Assembly (NCBI GenBank): GCA_900128585.1
Contig: LT642753.1
Span: forward strand, 1 to 11,169
Length of the DNA: 11,169 nt
Direction: 5' to 3'
Source of the DNA: Stramenopiles sp. TOSAG23-3
Taxonomy: Eukaryota > Sar
Positions 1 to 7,884 of the stretch are shown one piece after another. The notes beneath the pieces were generated by a model. The model did no database searches. It was given only the letters and a program-made list of their open reading frames with translations, and was not told the DNA's origin. How positions within the stretch are numbered: the first letter of the stretch is position 1; each line of letters begins with the position of its first letter. A program made the position numbers and the translations under genes.

Positions 1-1
1 G

Positions 2-478
2 GCGGCCCTCCCCAGTCATAAAGCTAGTCGTCACAACTATTTTCCCCGAAACGGTATATTTTTTTAGTATGTCGGTTTTCATCGGCTCCCACAATTCTTT
101 CAATACATCTTCTGGTCTTCTGTTTTCAGTTTCATTGCCGGCTTCGTTCGCGCTTGTGCTAGACCCATTCGCGGGGCTCCAGGTTTCTTCAATATCGACA
201 ACCTTAGCGCCCATGGCCCCCAACGGGTCAAAATCTCCTCCTGCCAGGGCCATAGCGCCCAAAGGATCTTCCTCCACGGACGGCTGTTCAGGAGATTCTT
301 CTGATATTGTCATTGCGCCGATTTCATCTTCTAATCCACTATCGATGCCATCGTTTCTCGACGATGACAGAATAGACATCGAGAGCGGATTTTCAGATGA
401 CGCAGTACGTTTGCAAGAGTACGCCTCGGCTTCCGCCTGGTAGTCCCGGCGCAGGAGACGCACAGCTGAAGTACTCAT
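2..478 (-). CDS. VPS35L: VPS35L-like protein (Retriever/Commander subunit), N-terminal part, runs off the left edge
   Basis: An uninterrupted minus-strand frame starts at the ATG at 478-476 and stays open for 159 codons to the window edge. Residues 10-22 (RRDYQAEAEAYSC) match the spacing of the N-terminus of animal VPS35L, where an R-x-Y-x-A-E segment is followed by Ser-Cys. Residues 130-154 (W-E-P-M-K then DILKKYTVSGKI) match the conserved region just before the alpha-solenoid (an EPW...ILARYTTTEKL-type segment in human). Between them lies an acidic, Ser-rich, probably disordered linker with two DPLGAM motifs (residues 71-76 and 84-89). DPL motifs are also present in the linker of the animal protein. 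VPS35L is the scaffold of Retriever, which with CCC proteins recycles membrane cargo from endosomes. The ATG is the first Met in the frame and lies close to the family start. The catalogue-defining solenoid lies outside the window, so the assignment rests on short N-terminal similarity only. Confidence 0.7.
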   Translation of the reverse strand, partial: MSTSAVRLLRRDYQAEAEAYSCKRTASSENPLSMSILSSSRNDGIDSGLEDEIGAMTISEESPEQPSVEEDPLGAMALAGGDFDPLGAMGAKVVDIEETWSPANGSSTSANEAGNETENRRPEDVLKELWEPMKTDILKKYTVSGKIVVTTSFMTGEGR

Positions 479-554
479 ATTACGAATAAACAAGAAGAAA
501 TAAATGTCCACACGGTATATCAACGAAAGCGTTGGGTATGTTAAACTACTTTTC

Positions 555-598
555 GCTCTCTCACACACACACACACATTTTTTTTTTATAGAGAGAGA
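555..598. repeat. Compound microsatellite (CT)n-(CA)8-T10-(GA)n
   Basis: A short CT run is followed by eight CA units (562-577), ten T (578-587) and a GA run (591-598). The CT and GA runs are complementary, so the tract could fold into a weak 7-bp stem. It lies about 80 bases upstream of the VPS35L-like start codon, so it is within the probable promoter or 5' UTR. Such tracts are length-variable and prone to sequencing error. Confidence 0.8.
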
Positions 599-2015
599 AA
601 GAAATGAATGATATTTAACATTTGCACCTCTCATTCTTCGTTTCCAATTTAGATATACATAGCTCCTAAAAAACAATTTTTTTTGCTTCTTCTTCTATCG
701 ATCTTCTAAATTATCTTCATCAATCAAAAACACACGTTGTTGTATTCTTCTTCTAATTATTATATTAATAATAAATAAATAATATAATAAAATAAATATT
801 TTTTCTGAGAAGAAGACGATGAATAAATATAATATAAATATAATTGAATAGCACTAATAAATATTATATTATCGATATTAATATTTACGTCGTAATAAAA
901 TATACTATTCGTATTACGTACAGTAATAATTTATTATTTTAAAATCTTTTTTTTTTTTTGTGTTCAGTGGCGGCGGCGTTGGAATTGTCCGTCGTATCCT
1001 TCATTATTCTATCTTGTTTTTATTAAGGGTATTTGTATATATACTGTACTAATATGTTGTGCCTTTATGTTATATTGATTCATATTACATAGTTAGAAAA
1101 TGTGATTAATTTGTTTTCCTTATTTATCACAGCAATGTCCATTCCTTTGAAGAGCGGCTGTGCTGTGTACGCACAAAAGCTGAATTGATAGTCATATTGT
1201 TATAAGTGATAAGTATAAAATGTAGTATTGTTGTAAAATCAATAAAAAACAGGTCACAACATGAATCCCGGTGGTAAATGGGTGGACGCATCTTTTTGCA
1301 CCCATGCACATTAAAATAATCATCAAAATATATTTATGTACACAAAAAATCCATCATAGGGAACAGTTATATAATAGCATATACGCTTCGTATACTAATG
1401 ATATTTAAAAACAGGTACAAATCGGTAGTAATCGAATGAAATACATTCGAGGACGATGTTCGTACGGGTATTATGTATTATACCGTATTATACCTGAGGT
1501 ACCGTATTTCTACTATTTAATACTCTGCTGCTGCTGGCTGTGTACTAGATTGCACGCAAAGACAATTCTTCTCATCTAAAAACTTTATTTTTTAATACCT
1601 CAACAACCAAAAAAGGGCCAAAATATTCCAAGCAGTACTTTTTTTCATTCAATCCTCGTAGTCATTACCGGTACCAGATATAATACAGTATAAGGCGTAA
1701 TGTATATTAATATTCAAGAAGAAGTAGAACAAACCAGGTTTTTGCTTTTTTGTTGAGCTGTGGTGGGTGTGTACTGTAGTATCCAAAGTATTCATTGCGG
1801 TACGACGACTTGATAAAATATAATACTCTTGTGCTCTTGTGGTACACGCTATAATACGTAAATGTGGCCCGACTTGCGGTGGCCGGCGGGTATTTGTGAT
1901 TCCTTTGTTTAATATATTTGGTAGTTAGTTATTAGTCGGTCTGTTTAATTTTTTAGTTGTAGTAGTTGTATAGGTAAGTAGTGAAATTATTAAAACTGGA
2001 AGCATTGGGAGGAAG

Positions 2016-2048
2016 GAGGGAGCAGGATATTCGAGGGAGCAGGATATT
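2016..2048. repeat. Two tandem copies of a 16-base purine-rich sequence
   Basis: GAGGGAGCAGGATATT occurs at 2016-2031 and again at 2033-2048, a 17-base period, in the divergent spacer about 360-390 bases upstream of the KH gene start. It may be a slippage duplication or a duplicated protein-binding site. Nothing else supports a function. Confidence 0.75.
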
Positions 2049-2404
2049 TTTAGCCAGCTACTTCTAATAATAATACTCCTATTATATACTACCCTACCCG
2101 CACAACACACCTCTTTTTTTTTTTTTAATTATTATTATTATAGAACGACGACTATTATTATATTACTAATATAGTAAGGATGTTCGGACGACTGATGCTT
2201 GTTTGACTAAAAAATAGTTTCCCATGTGAGTACCAAGGCAATCGGCAAAATTGTTACAATTGGCAAGAAATTTACTGCAAGTCGTTGACAAAGTAAAGAA
2301 TCCTATTGCAAGTCATATTTTTGTTTTCATTTTATCAAGAGACGCGCTGCGAAACCAGCTACCGTAGATCCACACCAGCCTCAGACTTTGCGTGGGTATT
2401 TATT

Positions 2405-4831
2405 ATGTCAGACGGAAATTTTTGGAGGAGGAACTCCGCCAGTCGGGGTCCTCCTGGCGGCGGAGGGGCACCGTTTTACAAGAGAGGCACAAACGGAAAC
2501 AGTGCAGCGCAAAACTCTTTCCCGCCCTCCAACTCGTACGCGCCAGCACACTACAAAAACAACTCTGCTGGCGGTCCTGCCGAATTTGTAACTGCGACTA
2601 AAACTGCTCACTCTGGTAACCACAAGTTGCCAGAGGATATGAACCCAACAGATGTAATCACCGTCAATATCCCTGTTGTTGCCCCTGATAAAGACAAGGT
2701 ATACCGCTGGCTCATCGGTCGTAATGGTACAAATATCAAGTTAATGCAATCTACTGGCGTGTCCATACAAGTTGATCGGAGATTGGGTAACATATGCTTG
2801 GAAGGGGAAGTACCGCTGGTTGAGAAGGTAAAGACTGTTATTGAGCGGCTTGCATCTGATACCGCTTCTCCTTCCGTCGGCTGCGGGGGGAAGAAAGTAA
2901 TGACGGCCATAAAGCGGTTGATTGCGGACTGTGCCGCGTATCACGCGCAGACAAATAAACATTCTTCCCACCATATTGGATTGACTGCGGATGCAACGAA
3001 TGTGCCCCGATTCGGGAGCGGTGCGAATAGGCAGTTCGAGAAACCTTCAAACTTTCAAAATCCTCCGGCGGCTCCCCAAGCGCAATTTGTGCCACAAAAC
3101 CCGGCCCAAAGCAAAGGGTCGGGGTTGCAAAGGTACAATGCATTAGCACAGCAAAGCAAAGGAACAGTAGCAAACAAACAAAGCACGAACCCCGCGCTGT
3201 CGTACCCACCTTCCCGAACGGCGAACAATTACAATGACCGAGGCATTGGTATGCAAACATCAAATGCTTACGGGGCAAGCTGCAGCAGTCCTCAGGGGGT
3301 TGAGGAAAACGTCTCTGTAACAATCCAGGTGACCGCGCCTGATAAGGACAAAGTTTATCGGTGGCTAATAGGTCGTAATGGCACAAACATTAAGCTCATG
3401 CAGTCCACGGGAGTCCAAATCCAAGTCGATCGGAAAACCGGTACGGTATTGCTAGAAGGAAATAGTGTTCTGGTTCAGAAAGTACGCGCTGTCATCGAGC
3501 GGTTGATGTTCGATACCGCATCACCATTGGTCGGCTGTGGGGGCAAAAAGGTAATGACTGCAATCAAACGTCTCATCGCAGACTGTGCATCCCTGCATGC
3601 CAAAAATGGGTATAACGGACCTTCTGCGATTGCAACACACCAGAGCGCCGGACGAGAAACCCAAGGAGCCGCGCACGCAAACGGCCACAACATGAATTCG
3701 TACAGGGGTAAGCCAAACCACCCTGTAAACAGAAATATGCAACAACCTTTTCGCCAGCGGCAATTCTCTCAACAAAACACAGAAGTGTATATTTGCACCA
3801 TTCAAATAGCGGTTGGCGAAGGAAAGCGAGAGAAGGCGTATAGCCGTTTGATCGGGCGTGGAGGGAATGTCATAAGGCGCATGGAGCGACACTCTGGTGC
3901 TGAAATCAAAGTAGAAAAGCACGACGGCAATGTAAACATTCGAGGGAAAAAAGAGGCTGTAGAGAAAGCAAGGATGATGGTTTCTTCCGTTTTGACGGGG
4001 GTTCAAAATGACAATTTTGGGAACGAGTTCGACGACTTACTTCAATTGCCCGGGGGTAATTTGATGGGCCGCGTAATAATGCCCCGCCTCATGTCACAGC
4101 AGCAAGGGTCTTTGACCAAACAATTTAACAACCCGAACGGTAGAAATCAGCAAGGCCAAAGTTCACGCCCTGGGTTCATGAATACCACGGACAACAAATA
4201 TTTGCACAAAGAAACGGCGAACCACGGGGGCTCTAACCTATCTGGCAACGATCAAAAGAGGACAGATTCTCGCTTCCGATTTGCTGCCCCCCCCCAACCT
4301 GAACATGCCATGTATTCTTCGAACAAACTTGCGTTTCAAAGGCAAAACAGTAATGGTCTCGATACAAACAACCACGGCGCGGCTTCTTCTATATACAGCC
4401 CATCGGGTTGGGGACAAGCTCCAAGGGGCGCGCTGAACCAGGGTTTGGCGGCTACGTGGAATGGGGCCTTTTTCTCTCCTGAAATTGCAGGGGGGCAATA
4501 CCTGAACCAAGATGCGAGAAACAATGATGCCAGAAAATCTACAAGGAATAGCATAAGTACGTTTGGGGTAGCCCCGCAAAGTCAGCAGCTTGGTATGAAT
4601 GGCACAAGCCAGATGTTGCAGAGTCAAGGCGGTTCTGCTGCGGCAAATGCAAATCAGTTGAACAACAATTTGCCGAATTCCTGGGGGTCTCTGGGTCGTG
4701 GGGATACCAACGCGTTTGATGTCCCACCAAACGCTGAAGGGCCATTGTTCAGCCTTGGAAATGCAAATACAAACTTGCAGAACGCTGATGCAAGTTTGTG
4801 GGGTGGGTACAAGGCTGGTAGTGGTTACTGA
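2405..4831 (+). CDS. Triple KH-domain RNA-binding protein with Asn/Gln-rich, WG-containing tail
   Basis: An 808-residue protein, probably binding single-stranded RNA through KH domains. The first ATG in frame is at 2405 (starting MSDGNFW); the open frame extends upstream but without an ATG. KH1 is at about residues 84-150 (GxxG loop GRNG, 105-108), KH2 at about 302-367 (GRNG, 323-326) and KH3 at about 460-532 (GRGG, 484-487). KH1 and KH2 are each followed by an almost identical extension (about 152-181 and 370-401) with the core VGCGGKKVMTAIKRLIADC; KH3 lacks it. The linkers and the C-terminal 270 residues are rich in Asn, Gln, Gly and Ser, resembling intrinsically disordered prion-like tails of RNP-granule proteins. 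The N-terminus has a Gly/Arg/Pro-rich stretch. The last 140 residues contain WG/GW motifs at W669, W760 and W799. No nuclear signal was recognised. Multi-KH architecture points to mRNA stability, translation or localisation control, but the exact orthologue is unknown. It converges with the orphan gene downstream. Confidence 0.85.
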   Translation: MSDGNFWRRNSASRGPPGGGGAPFYKRGTNGNSAAQNSFPPSNSYAPAHYKNNSAGGPAEFVTATKTAHSGNHKLPEDMNPTDVITVNIPVVAPDKDKVYRWLIGRNGTNIKLMQSTGVSIQVDRRLGNICLEGEVPLVEKVKTVIERLASDTASPSVGCGGKKVMTAIKRLIADCAAYHAQTNKHSSHHIGLTADATNVPRFGSGANRQFEKPSNFQNPPAAPQAQFVPQNPAQSKGSGLQRYNALAQQSKGTVANKQSTNPALSYPPSRTANNYNDRGIGMQTSNAYGASCSSPQGVEENVSVTIQVTAPDKDKVYRWLIGRNGTNIKLMQSTGVQIQVDRKTGTVLLEGNSVLVQKVRAVIERLMFDTASPLVGCGGKKVMTAIKRLIADCASLHAKNGYNGPSAIATHQSAGRETQGAAHANGHNMNSYRGKPNHPVNRNMQQPFRQRQFSQQNTEVYICTIQIAVGEGKREKAYSRLIGRGGNVIRRMERHSGAEIKVEKHDGNVNIRGKKEAVEKARMMVSSVLTGVQNDNFGNEFDDLLQLPGGNLMGRVIMPRLMSQQQGSLTKQFNNPNGRNQQGQSSRPGFMNTTDNKYLHKETANHGGSNLSGNDQKRTDSRFRFAAPPQPEHAMYSSNKLAFQRQNSNGLDTNNHGAASSIYSPSGWGQAPRGALNQGLAATWNGAFFSPEIAGGQYLNQDARNNDARKSTRNSISTFGVAPQSQQLGMNGTSQMLQSQGGSAAANANQLNNNLPNSWGSLGRGDTNAFDVPPNAEGPLFSLGNANTNLQNADASLWGGYKAGSGY
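2654..2947 (+). repeat. KH module copy 1 (KH domain plus conserved extension)
   Basis: Codes for 98 residues that align without gaps to copy 2 at 3308-3601, with about three quarters of residues identical, including an unbroken 27-residue block around the GxxG loop and a 20-residue block in the extension. The DNA of the two copies is much less similar, with most shared codons differing at the third base, so the duplication is old. Confidence 0.85.
3308..3601 (+). repeat. KH module copy 2 (KH domain plus conserved extension)
   Basis: Partner of the module at 2654-2947. Both the KH fold and the extension after it are duplicated as one unit, and the sequence linking the two copies is unrelated low-complexity Gln/Asn/Pro-rich sequence. 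Confidence 0.85.
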
Positions 4832-5234
4832 GACGCAACTGTGTAAAATTATGCGTAAATTTACGACAACAGTGTAGTCATTGAGTCAAAGGGTCAGGTA
4901 AGCTTCTAAGTTTAACTTAAAGTATGCATAATATTTAAGTTTTATTGATATCATATAAAAAAATGAGAGTCACAAGAGCAAAGATAAGTTTTGCAGGTTC
5001 ATGAAGGAATGTAAACCCCGAAGGTCTAAATTAAAACAAGAAAATTGGCTGTTATTTAAGTAATTAAATTTAGAATTCAGTTCGCAGTACATTAATTTTA
5101 ATTACTTAAAGAACAGCCAATTTTCTTGTTTAAATGAGAGTCTTAAAGCATACACTAGATATTGATAAATTAATTTGTTTTTTATCTTAAAACTCACACA
5201 AGTTTTTGTTTAATTCTGAAGTTGTTATCATACC
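4832..5234. other. Convergent intergenic region, 3' ends of the KH and orphan genes
   Basis: Four hundred bases between two converging stop codons, AT-rich. It holds the long hairpin described separately (5030-5135), a smaller 8-bp inverted repeat (AACTTAAA 4914-4921 with TTTAAGTT 4934-4941), and two copies of AAATGAGAGTC (4961-4971 and 5132-5142). No canonical AATAAA is clearly placed for either gene. No coding potential seen. Confidence 0.6.
5030..5135. repeat. Long near-perfect inverted repeat (39-nt arms, 20-nt loop)
   Basis: Arms 5034-5072 and 5093-5131 are reverse complements with only two mismatched positions (5054/5111 and 5069/5096). Three further pairs (5030-5032 with 5133-5135) extend the base after one mismatch. 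The 20-nt spacer is 5073-5092. It sits between converging genes, so either read-through transcript would carry the hairpin. Candidates are a miniature inverted-repeat transposable element, a small-RNA precursor, or a 3'-end/termination structure; the sequence does not decide between them. No clear target-site duplication directly abuts both arms. Confidence 0.9.
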
Positions 5235-6794
5235 TTACTGTACTTCCATCCAGAACTTTGATACTTTGCCATGCAAATAGTCTATGTATGCATCATGCAC
5301 TTGCAGCTCAATTTTATCATGCTCAATTCTCCCGCGCCAGTCCCATAAGCCCTCCTTCTTTTTCATGCTGGATTTCAAAAGTTTGGCTTCAACCCCAACT
5401 TTAATGGCCCAATCAGCAATCTCTGCTGACGTCCTTTCCCGGATCTGAGATGCCTTCAGATTGTTTACTTGGACCAATGTCTTTTCTACCACATGCCTAG
5501 GCACCGTTTTTGTCTTCTTCGTTGCCTTCCGCCGTTCAATAAGGTTATTCAACCGATTTTCTGCCTCAATATCGAATGAGGGGACTATTGGGGCTGATAT
5601 AAGCATCCCTCTAGATATTTGTATCATAGGCTTATTCTGTTTTTTGACTGCCCCCATATATGCGTCCATGAGCTGCTCCCTAGTTTTGTAATTTTCTGCA
5701 TCTTCCTTTGCTTTTTTTATCTGGGCTTCCACGGCATTTTCTTTGTCTTCGGTTGCAAGAATACGACGGAACCGGGCCGTTAATATTCTTAATTTCCTTT
5801 TCTTCAAGTATTTCTTGTACGCTCTGATAACTCGCTTATTTTTCTGCGCGAACAGCCCTTTCAACGCGACGTACTCTGTTCTATCAAACGCAGATATTTT
5901 AAACAGTTTGTTCAACAATTCAAATGCCGGGTGGGGCTTTTGCTTATCCAACGGCTTCATTCGAACCGGTTCCGTCTTCTGGCCTAAATCCGTTCTGGGT
6001 GATGGACTCTTGTTGACATTTTTATAGACGCCATTATATGCATTTATCTCCTCAACACTTGGTCTCGGTGGTAAAACTCTAGGGGGAAGTGGGCGATGCT
6101 TTTCCTGCTGTCTAATTTTCTGGGCAAAACGAACCTGTGCCACTCGTTTTATTTCATTTTCTGTTTGCCTGCATTTCACACGCAGCTTTTCCTCTCTGGA
6201 CAACATTTTTGGCTGTAACGCGGACTCTTCAGCACCGATAGTCATCTTTTCGGTCGCTCTTAATGTTGCGATTGATTTAGGTTCCGACCCGCGGGTATAC
6301 AGACGTTTGGACGCTGTGTTCGGAAAGGTAAACAAGAACGCAGTGGAGTGAACCGTAAAGCTGTTCCGGTTGTCCACTTCGAATACCGTGGAAATTTCTT
6401 TTGTTAAATTGGTGTTTTCCACTCTGAGCTGCAAAAACTCTGTTAACAAATGTTCACTTTTAAAACAGCACCGTTCCCCCTTAAAAACTTGGATTGTGAT
6501 GGTTTTGCCGCTAAATACAGAGAAGTCCAATAGACCGCTCGTAGTGTCGCCGTCACCAGCTTTTCTGGTCCCACGGATTTCAAAGAGTTGAGTCGGACCC
6601 TTTTTTGCGGTATTTACTCCGTTCATATCGCTTGACAAATCTTCTAAATCCCGCTTAAACGTTATTTCATGATTATCTATGTTAATACGAACCGTTGCAG
6701 CACAACCACGCAAATATTCTGTACAAAAACGCTTCCCTGGGCTGATGCGAAGAAGAATACGAAGCGTTGCGTGGGGAACGTTTTTTCCGGCCAT
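5235..6794 (-). CDS. Uncharacterised 519-residue protein, beta-rich N-terminus and basic helical C-terminus
   Basis: I do not recognise this protein. The ATG at 6794-6792 is the first Met (MAGKNVPHATLRI); the frame ends at a TAA at 5237-5235. Residues about 8-165 alternate hydrophobic and polar residues, as in a beta-sandwich, with segments such as ATLRILLRISPG, ATVRINIDNHEITF, TITIQVFKGE and SFTVHSTAFLFTFP. A C2-like fold is one possibility, but this is inference. Residues about 195-235 form a charged helix, followed by a proline motif (PLPPRVLPPRP, about 235-245) of the kind bound by SH3 or WW domains. Residues about 320-345 are extremely basic (YKKYLKKRKLRILTARFRR), and charged helices continue to about 475. 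The C-terminus (about 484-519) is Trp- and aromatic-rich, ending KFWMEVQ. No signal peptide or membrane segment is visible. It is transcribed divergently from SPCS3 and converges with the KH gene. Confidence 0.75.
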   Translation of the reverse strand: MAGKNVPHATLRILLRISPGKRFCTEYLRGCAATVRINIDNHEITFKRDLEDLSSDMNGVNTAKKGPTQLFEIRGTRKAGDGDTTSGLLDFSVFSGKTITIQVFKGERCCFKSEHLLTEFLQLRVENTNLTKEISTVFEVDNRNSFTVHSTAFLFTFPNTASKRLYTRGSEPKSIATLRATEKMTIGAEESALQPKMLSREEKLRVKCRQTENEIKRVAQVRFAQKIRQQEKHRPLPPRVLPPRPSVEEINAYNGVYKNVNKSPSPRTDLGQKTEPVRMKPLDKQKPHPAFELLNKLFKISAFDRTEYVALKGLFAQKNKRVIRAYKKYLKKRKLRILTARFRRILATEDKENAVEAQIKKAKEDAENYKTREQLMDAYMGAVKKQNKPMIQISRGMLISAPIVPSFDIEAENRLNNLIERRKATKKTKTVPRHVVEKTLVQVNNLKASQIRERTSAEIADWAIKVGVEAKLLKSSMKKKEGLWDWRGRIEHDKIELQVHDAYIDYLHGKVSKFWMEVQ

Positions 6795-7884
6795 TGTCAA
6801 CTGCTTGGGTGAGGCAGGGCGTACACTGGAAACAGAAGAATACGTTGGTTCTAATCTTTACACGTAAAACTCAATGGCGTTTGCAACGATGGAAATGCGT
6901 TGTTTTTTTCTTTCAATTAATGTCAGTAAAAAATAGGTCTATTTTTGCATTCTTTTATTTGACGCTCACTTCTTTCTTCGCGTCTTTATATATTTTTGGT
7001 GCTTTTTTATTATAAAATATATATAATAATACTCCTCTATAGTAATAATAAAATAAAAAAAAAAAAAAAGGGGATATGATGATGATGAATGAGAGAGAGG
7101 TGATGGTGTAGTAATGATATGATCATGTTTGTTGAATTATTTTTTATTATTATCGAAGAAAAGAAGAACGCAGCTAACTGTTCCAAAATATCAACAGGTA
7201 CACAGCATATAAATTGTGCGAACTGAAAAGACCGCCCCTACTACCGTACCGACCCACACAACACAAGAGGAGAGAAGAGGTTTTGTATTTTATATTTTAT
7301 TATTTTTTTGTTGTGTTTGTTATAACGTCTCGATGATCGATGAGAAATATTATTTAGATATCCTCTATCCTCTGCGAGGTCCTATTCCATCACATTTAAA
7401 TTGTATACTATTTTACCATTTACCCTAACTAATACTCTATTGTACATAGGAATAGACGAATAAAATAAGTAAAAATAATATAAAAAGAGCCAAATAATAT
7501 GACGGTGTGTGGAATCAGAAGCGCCTATTCATAATAATATAATAATAGCCAGGCACAAACAAAAAATAGAGGCTTCAACAAGAATTAAATTATTAAATAT
7601 TGGATTGTACCGTACTGGCCATTCACACCCCAACGCACCACCACCACACCAACAAATGAGGAGGGGGAGGAAGGAGGCGGACGGAGGAGACGGAGACCTA
7701 TTTTTTTAAATTACTAATAAATAGTCGTCTAATATCACTTTAGTCTAATATTAATAATAAACAGGAAATGATATAAAAATAAACTGTTGGTGGAAAAAAG
7801 AACGAGAGACAATTCGGTCTCTGGTGTTACCAATCTAAAATTTATTTTTAAACCTTTTCGCGTTTATCGTTTCAACGGAGGAAG
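6795..7884. other. AT-rich divergent intergenic region between the orphan gene and SPCS3
   Basis: About 1.1 kb presumed to hold promoters and 5' UTRs of both genes. It contains an A15 run (7055-7069), GAT and GA repeats (about 7075-7105), T-rich stretches, a purine-rich GGAGG tract (about 7660-7690), and TACCGTA at 7242 and 7608. TATAAAAA-like strings at 7479 and 7772 are possible TATA boxes but are expected by chance at this composition. Short frames of 60-80 codons look non-coding. No RNA gene recognised. Confidence 0.55.

Larger units (their letters stand above)
479..2404. other. AT-rich divergent intergenic region, presumed promoters of both flanking genes
   Basis: About 1.9 kb between the start of the VPS35L-like gene (minus) and the KH gene (plus). 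I see no convincing coding region. The longest frames here are about 60 codons, lack family resemblance and lie in low-complexity DNA. It contains CA/GA microsatellites, T runs (947-959, 2114-2126), an ATT repeat after 2127, long A/T-only stretches (about 740-960), and a 16-base sequence repeated in tandem at 2016-2048. The heptamer TACCGTA occurs at 1481, 1500 and 2360. A GTGAGT at 2226-2231 could be a splice donor for a 5' UTR intron, but nothing confirms it. No tRNA or other recognisable RNA gene was found by eye. Confidence 0.6.

Noticed and set aside
69-443. Plus-strand frame of 124 codons
   Set aside because: It is antisense to the VPS35L-like coding region, which has the family match; the plus-strand product is a Ser/Pro-rich shadow.
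1127-1309. Minus-strand frame of 60 codons in the long spacer
   Set aside because: Short, in AT-rich DNA, no family resemblance or codon pattern like the neighbouring genes. The same applies to 1925-2110, 7216-7428 and 7509-7709.
2226-2368. Possible 5' UTR intron of the KH gene (GTGAGT donor to an AG before the start)
   Set aside because: A donor-like hexamer alone is too common; no branch point or convincing acceptor tract is seen.
2306-2404. Upstream extension of the KH frame by 33 codons
   Set aside because: It begins at a TTG, not an ATG, and encodes no recognisable sequence; ATG at 2405 is the first proper start.
479-2404. tRNA, snRNA or CRISPR-like arrays in the spacers
   Set aside because: No A/B-box pair, cloverleaf or regularly spaced repeats were found by eye here or in 6795-7884; a covariance-model scan would be decisive.
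4287-4295. Run of nine C in the KH gene as a possible frameshift site
   Set aside because: The frame is open and compositionally consistent on both sides, so no frameshift is needed, although the run is error-prone in sequencing.
7772-7780. TATAAAAAT as a TATA box for SPCS3, about 110 bases before the start
   Set aside because: Such strings are frequent by chance in these spacers and the transcription start is unknown.
7805-7822. Six-bp hairpin (AGAGAC/GTCTCT) in the SPCS3 leader
   Set aside because: Too short to separate from chance and with no known counterpart.
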